From NCBI GenBank assembly GCA_022393335.1, contig JAJEKB010020221.1, positions 219,218 to 283,217 of the forward strand: a stretch of 64,000 bases of DNA. Reading direction: 5' to 3'. Source of the stretch: Macrotrachela quadricornifera (Eukaryota; Rotifera; Eurotatoria; Philodinida; Philodinidae). Each line of letters starts with the position of its first letter. Within the stretch, counting starts at the first letter, position 1. Below the pieces are notes generated by a model. That model was not told the DNA's origin. It made no database searches and worked only from the letters and a program-made list of their open reading frames with translations. Positions 12,598 through 24,404 of this stretch are shown here, piece by piece. Both the position numbers and the translations under genes were made by a program.

Positions 12598-15267
12598 AGA
12601 ATTAAGTATGTTAGGATATTAGCTACATCCACTCTAGTTTTATCCCACATCACTGAGAACTATTTTAGTTCTACCCACATTCACAAATGAATCGATAGAT
12701 GCTATTATTTTCATGACGTATTCATTATGCAATTAAGAAGAGAAGTAGGTAAAACTACGCCAAAAAGCGACATCTAGTTATGACAAAACTCTGATATCGA
12801 AATCTTTAATAACGTGTCTATTCTAAAGCAATCTGAAAATTCTAGTTGAGAGTAGAAATGCAGAAGTAACGAAAGACTACCGTCAAAAAGTCAATAAGAC
12901 TACGATGGTTGGACAGCAACCGTCATCACCACTTCTTGTTGCCTAACTTTATATATCAGTCATCGTCATCAAACAATGATCGTTTTCGTTTATCACATAT
13001 CTTTAGAAAACAGAATGTCTACTTTAAGAAGAACTTCGATACTACGATTTAAAAACCAGGTTGTCTGAAGCATAAAAAGTATTCTTTCATCACTTAGATT
13101 GAAATATAGATAATCAACAGCTTTTCAGTCCCAATTCAAAACGTATTGTTTGGTCGTGACAAACATGAATTGGTAAAAGCTTGCAATCTAACAGGTTGAG
13201 TACAACCAGATATGGTTTTGATGTTACCTACATTGTTGTATCAATTAAAACATATTAGAGAATGAGCAGAAGTCAAGGAACAATTTTTTTGCAACAACAT
13301 GTAGATCGTGCCAAAAGTTTTGTAACAGAACATGCCATATCTACCACGATTTGGAGTGTTCTTTCAACTCGATTGAGGCACTGATGAGTAACATAGCGGC
13401 ATAATGATTCTAAGCAGCATTATGAAGAGTAGCATAAATTTTGCAGTTCGCTGTCGCCAATTGACAACGTTATGTCATACATTAAGATTTCGTTATTAAT
13501 CAGTCAAAAATGCAATTTTAATGCATGACGTAACTTTTTTTTATTGACGACAATGAATTACGAAGATCAGAAGTGCGAAATTCACGTTTCCCATTGCGAA
13601 AGGGTTCTCGCTCTCAATTAAATCAGGCCAACTATGTTTCATACTTCAATTCTTTCGGAATTATGCGAAAAATTTCTCTTCTTGCATTTAATATTCCTTT
13701 TTTTTGCTTGATACTATCAATATCTATAAAGAAATCAAATTAACAAGAGGGATATGATATGCAATATATATCAAGCCATATTGCTGTGTAAATAGGTATA
13801 AAGTTGTAAAAAAATGCTATGATAAAAACAACCAAATCTCGTTATTGTCACCCATGAACACAGAAGTCGTGACCTATTCGCACGTTTAACAAATGATTGT
13901 AGTCATACAATGATCATATACTCTTTCTCTGAGTAACAGTATATATTATGTGAGATAGGAACATCAGCGCAAACCATTGATGTGTAGAGAACATACTCCA
14001 AAGTTGTTTCCTGACTTTTTGGTCACCCCGTATGTGACAGTCTTCTTTCTTTACAGAATAGCGAAATTACACATAAAACTGTAGCATTTTGTGTCAACAT
14101 CTTTCATTGTATTTAGTCAGGCTTATGAGTGTAACCGACTATTTTCTCACATAGCTAATATATCTTTCTTTCATTTCCAGCTAAGAAAAGTAGTCATTTA
14201 TTTTGCAACGATGCAAAACTTTTGCAAACTCCATAATATATTCCAGAAAATGAGCCCCTCAATATCTTGATTATTTATCCCTTTTCTTTCTAATCATCCG
14301 AAATGATCATTTTTGCAAAAGATGGCTGAATATAGAAGTTAAGAAGATTAAAAAAATGCTAGGAAATTGCTAAATCAACGATTCTTCAATATATTTTGCA
14401 TCGTGCATAGACTAAGCTTTTGAAAATTTATATCTGTGTATTCGGATATTGAAAGATGAATTTTCCTAGTCTGTCATGTATGATCTCATTTATCATGCAT
14501 AACTCAGTTCAATCAAACGTATAGTTGCAATATCCATAACAAATTTATTAAAATCCACTAAATAATACGAAGAAAAATTCTCTCATTTCATCGAAAGTAA
14601 TGCAAGAAAAAGCTTTTTCAAAACGTCATATATCCGAATATTGGAATATGAAACCGCTATAGTTTATGATGCATTCAGCCTTCAAAGAATTTTGCTTTGA
14701 TAGAGATATGATCATTTCACACAGTGATGAGAGATTGGCTCAAAAATGATACTTCATGGAAAATACAAAAGGTGGAAACGATTATCTGCAACCACATTGT
14801 CGTTTGAATATGTTTTAATATGAACAGAAGAACTTTTAAAGAACAGTAAAATGGCTACTAAAAATTTTTCAGATTCTATGACAGAAAACTGAAGACACTA
14901 AAAATTGTGCTTTAGTCTAGAAAATCGAAGATTTGGAAGTCTCGCAGCGTTTTTCGCACAAGTTCTCATTTTTACGGTTTGTGATAAAATACTCCATGCA
15001 TTGACTATAGAAAATTTTCACATCTATTTTTTGAAAAACCAATCATCTTGAACGCTTGAAAATACAGGAAGCTATAGTCAAAACACTCACTGTGTCATCT
15101 GTTATGAAATATTTCAAAAATTCTAACATTCTGAGGTTAAACTTTTGCTAAAATCATGCTTTTCTATTTTCATAAATAAGGTACGAGGTTCTCTATGCCA
15201 AGCCAAAAACTATAATGTTCAGTGAACTTCATCTCTAATATATCAACTTATTAAGTTGGCGTAACAC
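12598..15267. other. Gene-less stretch, probably containing a decayed mariner-like element
   Basis: No intact coding region is visible. A sequence ending at about 14036, CTTTTTGGTCACCCCGTA, resembles one mariner/MITE terminus of the GGGGTGACCAAAAAG type. Short plus-strand translations near 13320-13390 faintly recall a mariner C-terminus, but they are full of stops. No matching left terminus was found. Confidence 0.35.
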
Positions 15268-15936
15268 TTAGTAGACTAACCTTTCTTCCAAATGAACGAT
15301 GGAGAAACCATTAAAATCATGTGTTGTGGATTTGACGCGTAAGCGAGTTCCCGGCATAAGAATAACTTCTTCTTCTTGTTTGTAACATGAGTATTCAGTA
15401 ATGTCTTTGCCATTAATTGCATTAATGCAAAACAAGGTGCCCTTTTGATCTCCAAATATTGCAGCGACTCTAGCATGTGATGAACATGAGTTCACACTCC
15501 ACCAAGTGACCATATGTCCTTCATTGAAATTAGAGCCAATAATTCCTGCAACACCTCTCCATACAAGAATTGGACGAGACGGTAATTTCGCAAGAGCAGT
15601 GATGAACAGTTTTAGAAAATCGAACCACGGTTCCAACGCAGACGGATTTTCAGTTCGAAGAGCTTCGTTGAGTGTCCAATAAACGGGACTATTTCCCATT
15701 GTGTAAAGATAGATTGCTGCCGATTCATTTATTGTCAGCTGAGTATTTTTTGTACAGTTTCGTTTAGCTTCCTTAACATGTTCTCTGATATTGTCGACCA
15801 ATGGAACAATGCTTTCTACAGCTTCTTCTAGTGACTTAAGTGTCCGATTTTTATAATCGGATATTGGATTCCAGTTGTCTTGTTGTAGTTCTGAGATATA
15901 ATTATTAACAAAGCGTCCACTTCTCGGGAATGTCAT
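15268..15936 (-). CDS. Stand-alone NAD+:arginine-type ADP-ribosyltransferase (R-S-E class), 222 aa
   Basis: This intronless gene encodes a compact ART domain. The three signature elements are in order: R127 in VWRGVAG, S150 in the SCS step following WWSVN (the STS-like position), and E188-x-E190 in QEEEVILMPGT. ExE is the form linked to arginine modification, with the second Glu as the catalytic residue. The helical segment before R127 contains ESAAIYLYTM and a W..LNEALR block, as in ecto-ART and rotifer ART families. Such enzymes transfer ADP-ribose from NAD+ to a protein side chain. No signal peptide or membrane segment is evident, so an intracellular site is likely. The ATG at 15936 is the first in the frame. 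It lies 2.7 kb downstream of the TIR-NACHT-HEAT gene on the same strand. The target protein cannot be deduced. Confidence 0.88.
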   Translation of the reverse strand: MTFPRSGRFVNNYISELQQDNWNPISDYKNRTLKSLEEAVESIVPLVDNIREHVKEAKRNCTKNTQLTINESAAIYLYTMGNSPVYWTLNEALRTENPSALEPWFDFLKLFITALAKLPSRPILVWRGVAGIIGSNFNEGHMVTWWSVNSCSSHARVAAIFGDQKGTLFCINAINGKDITEYSCYKQEEEVILMPGTRLRVKSTTHDFNGFSIVHLEERLVY

Positions 15937-16427
15937 TTGTTATGCTGATTAATTATTGATTTCCTATAATAAGTAGAATGATTAAACAGTTTCAGCTAGT
16001 TTTATGGTGACATCATTATTTTCGTTTGTGTTCTTCATTAAATTTGCAGTACAGTTAAGCGAGATTCATTCGACATTTTGATATCATGCTCGAAAGTCAT
16101 ATGATAGTAGTCACTATTTATTTATCAAAATACGTTGGTGAAGGGAAATAATGATTATCGATTGGCACACACCTCATATTAAAATGACTCGAACTACACG
16201 ATAATCTAAGGTTTCGAGTATTTGGCTTTCCTCGTTGAAAATATTGACTGAAAAGTGAAATGGAACTTGTTTTAAGGCCTAACAATGAGTGTGTTCAATA
16301 TTTCAGTATTGACTTCAAATAATTTTATTGTCACAGATTGTCCGACGTTCTAAAAAATAGGAGTTCTCTGGACTACACACTAGTCCAAACTACAAGCGTT
16401 GAGGAAAAACTAGATCGCGTTAAAATA

Positions 16428-16684
16428 CAGGGTGTTCCATACGTAACACTCCGATAAGAAATCCAAATATTTCCATTACGACTCGCGCAAATGAGCTGAT
16501 TTTTTTATCAATTCAAGAGGCATGTTCATGCTTTATATCCATAAAGACATGCCTAGAGAGATCTTCTGTTAAGTGTACTGTTAGTTTTTCTATCTGCGTA
16601 GGAGTAAAATTTTTCTTGTAGGGGTCAATAGTGGTACTTAACAAAGGGTCTTTCTCATCGGGGTGTTACTTATGGAACATTCTG
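16428..16684. mobile_element. 257-bp mariner-type MITE flanked by TA
   Basis: The left end CAGGGTGTTCCATACGTAAC and the right end are inverted repeats (right end read inward: CAGAATGTTCCATAAGTAAC), flanked by TA at 16426-16427 and 16685-16686. The interior, around the words AAAGACATGCCTAG and GGTCAATAGTGGTA, is shared with the larger MITE at 61392-61930, so both belong to one family group. There is no coding capacity. Confidence 0.82.
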
Positions 16685-16686
16685 TA

Positions 16687-19542
16687 AGAGAAAAATATTG
16701 GGTTGACAAATCATGAATGTATTTTGTTCATTTTTCAAAATCTTTGTGGCAATGCGATATATAATGTATTGTGAAGCACGATCTGAAAGAGAGTGTTGAA
16801 GTGTTTACGGGCAGAAGTTTGAACCTCTCCCCCCTCCTTCTCTACAGACTATGACTCAGATCTTAATTAATTAAGTAATTAGTGTCTAATTAAGTAACTA
16901 CGCGTCATAGACTGACCGATAGGTTTTCGAAACCATCGTAGGAGATAAGAAACGTAGTCTGCAGGTTGTCATATACTGTGATGGACGGCTTCAGGATGCT
17001 GCCAGAGGTCATGTATGACTCAAGTCTAGTAAAAGTATCTACGGAGTATCCTCTCGTTGAAGTCCTATGTTCTAGAGTAAGGAGTAATATGGAAGCATAC
17101 CTAGGTATACATAAACAGACGAGCTTTTAGGAAATCAGTAGCATGATGAAAAATCATGAAAATAGTCATTATCGACTAAATATTGATATTTAATGCTTTC
17201 AAAAAAAAACAAGAAAAACATGATACCGAGTAAAAGTTTGTGGGGGTTTTCATCGAAGATCTCAAGAGGATGAGACTTTTAATGACTGAAAGTCTCAGAC
17301 TGGTTGTTGATACTTTTGTATAAAGTGAGAGATTTCTGATGAAAGTATCCATAATAAAAATTCTCAAAAATGCTCTCTTTAATTTCTTTAGATTTTAGTG
17401 GATATCAATCATTTCAAAATGGTTCCTGGTACTGTCAATCACTTTGTTTCTGCTTGACTAACATTAAGATTACTTTTTCTAAAGTTCGACGGCTCCAGAA
17501 ATTACCCGGAATCACAAAAAAAGTTTTAAATCCAGTTTCAGTGACTAAAAATGAAAGCTATTAGCGCAATCCTATGGTATTCAAATGTGAAACACGAACA
17601 AACTATTCACATTGTAAATTAGAAATTTATCAAGGTCTGTGATGAAAAACAAAGAGCATTGTTAAGACGTCTATCACATCTGTCGTGTGTTATTGCTAAG
17701 ATCTGATGTTTGTCGCGGTATGTGGACGGATGGAGAGTCCAAATTTTACTTCTATACCTCAACACTTCTTTTAGATTGTGTTCTATAGAAGAAACGGCAC
17801 CAATTGAATTACTGAAATATCATATGGAACTGAAACTCTAAAACCATCAAATAGATACATGAATTGTAAATCAATGTTGAAAAATTCTGATTCTTTTATT
17901 CTTGAAAACAAAGAAGTTACAGCTTTTATTACTTAAAAGAAATAATATTATATATCTATATTGAAATTTTCACTCATAAGAGTGAAAAAATAAAGAATTC
18001 TTCAAATAGATTGACACATTTTTGTATCTATTTGATGATTTAACGATTTCAACTTCTTTAGTTATTTTCTGTTATTTTTTTTTTTCTTCTCCATCAGAGA
18101 TGAGCATACGGCAGGATTGGAAAAATTCTTCTACACTCATTCTTGTTTTTCACAGGTATCGCATAATATTAGAATCTGAAATGAAACATTGAATTAAAAT
18201 ACAACTTCGAACGAAATAAATTTTTTTCTAAAGCCGAAAAGTTTAAAAAATTTGATATAAAGGTGGGTGAGAAAAGTTTTTTTCTGGAGAGGAATATGAG
18301 AGCAAGCCTCCCTACTTCCGGTTTCAGTAAGAAAATATTTGTTAAAATATGAACGTGAAAAGATTGATGTCAGTTTCAATCATTGCGTGAAATAGTGAGA
18401 GATAGATAAATGTATTTATAAAACCTGAAATTTAAAGTTTCCAGTTTAACATGTATGAAAGTCCCAAGCATTACTCGAAGTAGCTAAGCATCATTATCTC
18501 AGCTAGCTCTATAGTGATTACACAGTACTTTGCTATGGATGCTATCATTATTAAAATTCCCGTATGTTGTTAAGTTGAATACAGTTAATTGATAGCAATA
18601 TGAATCTTTAAAAAAAAGGATTTTGTATACAAGTAGCACTTTTTCAAAATGACTGCTGTTTTGCCACGACTTCCCAACATAGCAGTGTAACAAGATAAGC
18701 TACATCTATATCAGTTACTCATGCAATAATCTTGCTGCATTATAGTCATATTTGCTCCTCTTCAATAAAATCAATGTTGGTAGATGGTGCTCGTTGTCGA
18801 CGAAATATATTTAAATCTCTGATATGTTCATTGAAGATGAATGACATTTCATACTTTTCACCAATCTTTCTGCTATCAATGCGGTATTGTTCAGTTACAT
18901 TATTGACATTTAGAATAAGATTACGGAATAAACATCGAAAAAGGTATCTTTAGAAAAAATATTATACAATTAATATATGAAATTATTATAATTTACGTAG
19001 ATTAATTATTCTATCGAGGCCCATACAAAATTGATAACTCCAATAAAAATGAAATTTATCTATTAACCTAAAAATTATATAAAGAACCCAATGAATATTT
19101 ATTTGAATTTGGTGATAGACACTTAAATCTTTCCTGACAAATCTTTTAATGATCTTTTTCTCGAGCCGCTAGCAAAAAACATAATTTGAAATCGATGAAT
19201 CAAATGAACTTTCATTAAAAGGTTAGAAAATAAACTATGTTTTTGTCAATTTTTTTTCAGAAAGTCATCTGAGAACTTGCAGTAAGATGTGAACAACTCT
19301 TGATTAATTTCAGCTAAACTTGTAAGTGTTTTATACTTTTGTCGACATTTATATAGCATTTATCGTACAAATCTATATAAAAAATTCAATTTCAGCATTT
19401 CATTCGATAGTTTATTTTTAAAAGAACTTGACTTAAGTTTCTGAAAAGTTTCGATAGAAAACTTCTATAATATACAATCTGATATATCCTCATTTCCTCT
19501 TTGCATAAGTACAAGTTGATGATTTCTATTCTTGTGTCTTTT
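16687..19542. other. Gene-less AT-rich stretch
   Basis: Only short open frames are present and none has a recognisable product. I see no clear terminal repeats or RNA gene here. Confidence 0.5.
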
Positions 19543-22412
19543 AAGAGTGAGTCCATCAGAATACTGACCATGTTGGAGATAGAAAATTTTTAGAATTTGA
19601 ATTTGACTCTCTCATTCGAAAGCCCATAAAAAGTACCTATGAAACCCAAAATATGAGCTCATTCTGATATATCTACAAAAAAATATTCGGTACCTCATAT
19701 TTTCAAACTTCTGAAAAAAGTTGATTTTTCCAATTGTACTCGTATTTTGTGATTTTCTCTTCTCCATGTTTCGTCCAGTTAAGTCGCAAGATCTCTCAAA
19801 TGATAGAAAATCTTTTTCTCTATACAAAAGAATATTTTTTGAACGCATTTTTTATGAGAAATTTTTATAAAATAGTAAAATTCGAAAGAAAAAAGTGAGC
19901 AATTTTAGTGGTGAAATTTCAATGCTGAGTAGGAATATATTACTAAATCATGAGATCCCAGGCTGGATTTTTGATATGTTGTAGCCCTGTTCATCGCGCA
20001 TATTTTGATATATTTCTTTTTAAAAAATATCTCGTTCCGCTTATAGAAGTTTTCGTCACAAAAATTTGAATTTAGTATTATTTTCCTCTTCTAACATGAA
20101 ATTACTGGATTATTTCATAAATGAATGGAAAATGTAACTATTATAATACTTTCAAGTTTTATAATGAAAACTGATGATTTGTAATACATTTGATGGATCA
20201 GTGTTGGATACTTCTCGATAAATAATTGAAGAAATCTTGGAAATAAGTTTTACTACTATTTATTGCGTTTGGCTACTATATCTTTTTGAGGTGTAGATTT
20301 AGTGTTTGCATCAGCTTATACATATGTTAAAATTAATGAGAGAAGGATATTTGCCATTTAGAGGCTACTAATGTTCATTCAGAAAAGAAGGCGGGCGGAT
20401 ATTTTTTGAATAACTTTCGATAGGAACAAGATAGAGAGTTGCAGTTTTCTCCATTAAAAAGAGGAGATAAAAGCATATCGAAACATATATGGAAAGATTT
20501 CTCTAACCACTTTTCTAAGACTGATAGTCAGATATTTTGAAAAACCTGCCTTTTTCTTATGCGTGAAAAAATACGATTTTTTATTAAAATACCGCAAAAA
20601 TGTCGATTTTTTTGCACGAAAAAATGAGGTAGAAAAGTGTTTTTTAATGAGTAAAATATTTGTCGTCCTTGATCTGGCGATTCTAGAACAATACCGAAAA
20701 TGAACGAATTAATGTGACGTTGATGCAAGACATACTGTTTTTCTGAAAGTTTTATATAACAGTCTAAGGCAAGTAGTTAGAGAAATCTTTCTATATAGGT
20801 TTCGATGCGCCTTCAACTCCTCTTTCTAATGGTGAAAACCGCAGCTCTCTAAGTTGTTCCTATCGAAAGTTAGTCAAAAAATATCCACTCGTCTTCTTTT
20901 TCTAAATGGGCATTAGTCCTAGCCTTTGTGATATGCATTTGTCAAATGATGTCTGACTTTAGATAAAAAACAACAAATTCTCTATGTTTGACTTACAGAG
21001 TTTTTTGACACAAGTAATGATTTCCTTTTTTTCAGACGTGCGTATATATATATATATATTTACCAAATGGGATTATTCCATTTCTACTTGAGTATTGTAT
21101 TGAAACTTTTTCCTTTCTGTACACCGACACATGCGCATATATATGTGCGCCTTTTATTTTTCTCAAGACTCTCATGCCCATAAACTTTCAATATAAATAG
21201 ATCGGTGCTCGTGCATATTTATGAATGTATTATCATATTCACATTTTTAAAAATATTTCTTTCTTTTTTTATTTCCTATGCACGTATTAACAATAACAGT
21301 CTTAATTTCTATCGTTTCTTATCATCCATTCTTTTGATAATTCCACATAATACCTATCGAAGTTCTGAGATAGAGGAATGAATGAATAAATGGGATCCAA
21401 AAGTGTATGTGTATATCCGTTTGATTTCATACTATTTATTGCGTCACTTATTACAATCAACTACATATTATATCAGCCAATCGTATATTCTCTTATCATT
21501 TTTGTTTCATTGATTTTGATCACATAGTTTCTTCTTTTTCATATTATTCATTCTCCTTGTGTTCAAGTCTTTTTATATACTTAGGCATTCGTATTGCCGT
21601 TAAACTACGTAATATGGGATATAAGCTATGCGACAAATTGTTAAGGAAGAATAGGACAAAAGAAGGAACCATAAAGAATATAAATTCAAAAAAATTAAAT
21701 ATTTCTGATTGTTTTTGCAAGAAGACATGAATACCATCTATGTAACGCACACGTAAAATGACAAAAGAGAATAAAAAGGATACTTTATACGAGGTGATCT
21801 GAAAAGGTACTGACTTAATATGATGTTATTTCGATTGACATGAAACATAACAAGAGACTAGTAAAACTTATTTCCAAGATTTCTTCAATTATTTATCGAG
21901 AAGTATCCAACACTGATCCATTCAATGAATATATCAAAAGATGCGCCATGAGCAGGGCTACAACAAATCAAAAATCCAGCCTGGGATCTCATGATTTAGT
22001 AAATACATTCCTATTCAGCATTGAAATTTCACCACTAAAATTGCTCACTTTTTTCTTTCAAATTTTACTATTTTATAAAAATTTCTCATAAAAAATACGT
22101 TCATAAAATATTCTATTGTGTAGAGAAAAAAATTTTCTATCATGTGAGAGATCTCAGGCCTAAAACGGGCGAAATGTGGAGAAGAAAATCACAAAATACG
22201 AGTACAATTGGAAAAATCAACTTTTTCAAGAAGTTGAAAAGATGAGGTCCCGAATATTTTTTTATAGATATATCAGTATGGGCTGATATTTTGGGTTTTA
22301 TAGTTACTTTTTATGGGCTTTCGAATGAGAGAGTCAAATTCAAAATTTAAAAATTTTCTACCGCCATCTTTTCCTTATAATGGTCGGTTTTCTGGTGGAC
22401 CCTTTCTTAATC
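19543..22412. repeat. Pair of long inverted repeats (about 0.55-0.7 kb arms) enclosing 1.6 kb
   Basis: The left arm (about 19543-20256) matches the reverse complement of the right arm (about 21860-22412). Shared landmarks include GAGAGAGTCAAATTCAAA, TGAGATCCCAGGCTGGAT and ATCAGTGTTGGATACTTC. The left arm carries about 165 bp (20020-20188) absent from the right arm. Divergence is moderate. The enclosed part contains a separate fold-back element (20367-20917) and a short TA microsatellite near 21045. This may be a decayed fold-back transposon or two opposed copies of one repeat; no coding is seen. Confidence 0.75.
20367..20917. mobile_element. 551-bp fold-back MITE with arms of about 160 bp
   Basis: The ends read ACTAATGTTCATTCAG and, inverted on the right, ACTAATGCCCATTTAG. 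The arms stay alignable to about 20525 and from about 20757, including ACTTTCGATAGGAACAA and AAAGATTTCTCTAAC. There is no coding frame. Related arm sequence appears near 26695-26812 and more distantly near 62680. Confidence 0.8.
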
Positions 22413-24404
22413 ATATTTATCTTGTATTGTACACTGGAAAGATGACAATTTTTCCATTTTTGGATCTTTTATTTGAGACTTCAGAAATTTTCGTAAAAAA
22501 CTTATTGACCTTGCAACATTCTTGTACACCGGTACTTTCTATCAAATGAATTCAAACTCTTCTTCATTAATGTACGGATCATACTATTTTATTTTTGTTT
22601 CTAACTTATTTCTATCTGCTTTTAGAAATTAACTGAGAAACTAATTATCATGCATTATAAAATGATACTGATGGAATAATATTAGAATATTTAAAGAACG
22701 ATATAAGAGTATACATCACAATCATTCAAAATAATTTTAAAGACGATTCTAAAAATGATCGCTCATCATGTATACATGTTCTTGAAAGTTGTACATTAGA
22801 CAATCAATTATTAAAATAGATTTTTATATTCTAGAGTAATATTAAAGCGAGACCAGGAGCATATTTGAATATTGAACTCGATAAACATGTCGTAAATTCT
22901 TCTTCTTGACTCAATGAAGTGAAGCTGTTTAATTTTGCATTATTTTTAATTAAAAATCGTTCTTTATTATTCCCAATACCGAAAGGAAGGTTGTGTGTCG
23001 AGTAAATATCACAAGAAAAAAACGAGTTGATGTTCGTTCGTGTGTTCATGTGGTTATTGCATAAATATATATTGATAGTAGTTTTCCATAAAAGTTGATT
23101 AAATGGTAATCAAGAGTGAGGAGTTCGAATCTGATTTTAGTTTTTTTGAGTACCAATATACATATAAACCCTAGTTTCAATCTTGATCATTCCTTGAGAA
23201 ACCTTGAAAGAATCCTTTCAAGACTAGCAGAGAGAATTCTATTGAAATTTTATCATGCTTTTGCCTGGAATGGAGCCCAATCTTCATAACAAGACCCTAT
23301 CAAGAATGATAGTCATATCAGATGAACAATGTGGCAAGAAAACACCAGATCCCTAAGAGAAATTGTTCAAGAAAAAATATTTCAAAAGCTTAAAAAAATT
23401 CAAGCATGGTCAGGATCTCAATAAGAAAATACAAGAATTCACTTAGGATCCTGTCCGAAGCTTACCAAGAATAAATAGAACGATTCGTTGAAGTTTTTTT
23501 GCTAGGTTCAGATCAAGAGCTTTTCAGGACTTTGAAATCTATAGAACACAACAGAATTTTAATAGGTATGTAGCAAATCTCTCGAGAAAACTGTTTATTA
23601 TGTTCGAAAAAATCTCCAAATATATTTCTTCAATTGAATTCAAATAAACTATTCCAAACAGGTTTTTAAAATCATATTGATAGAAAAAAGGTAAATATAT
23701 TTTTAAATGGAACTAAAATTTAGAACAAATCAAATGTATTCATTGAAATCGAATTTAAATTTTAAAAAAACAGTAAAATTTCACTGACTGAAAATATCTG
23801 CATTGATATTGCATTTTTGGAATTTTTTTAATTAGATTTTGTCGAAATAAAATTTAAATAGGAGTTTAGATTAAAGTCAGAAATAAAAATATTGAACATT
23901 GAAGTGATATAGAATGACATGACACACCCAGCTGAATAAGCTGATCACTATGTAAACTGATAGTCTAGAGATCGATAGTCTGTGTGTTCGGTTCTCTTAT
24001 ACTCTATTTGAAAAATTCTGCAAAGTTCCTGTCAAGAAATTTGATAACATCCTCGAAGAAATCTAGTCAGATCCTGAAACATATGATGAGAATTTTTGTT
24101 TTCTAATTAAAGAAATTCTGACAGAATCCTACAATTTTGTGGCCACATATTTTATTTCAGGAACCATTGATTTCCTGGGTTAATCTTGGTTTGAACAACA
24201 TGAATAAACTTGTTAAGATCCCGAGAGGATCATTGAAAACAATTTCGACATACTTCTTTCAAGATTTGGTGTTTCCTCAGGAAAGAACAGTGAATCCTTA
24301 CATGGTCTTGATGATACGTATTTAGAATTTTGCGCTGAAACGTCAAAAATTCTCCCTACGGACCCTACTATATATTTATTGTTCAGAGATGGCTCTGATG
24401 CTGT
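22413..24404. other. Gene-less stretch with tRNA-like B-box words
   Basis: No gene is recognised. Two short segments near 23090-23130 and 23945-23995 contain GTTCGAATC- or GTTCGGTTC-like words of the kind found in tRNA-derived repeats. Neither folds convincingly as a tRNA by eye. The interval 23160-24130 is rich in repeated short words such as AAGATCCT and TTCAAGA and may be old repeat. Confidence 0.35.

Noticed and set aside
21045..21059. TA microsatellites (also near 27950 and 41880) as regulatory signals
   Set aside because: Short simple repeats common in AT-rich genomes; no associated gene start.
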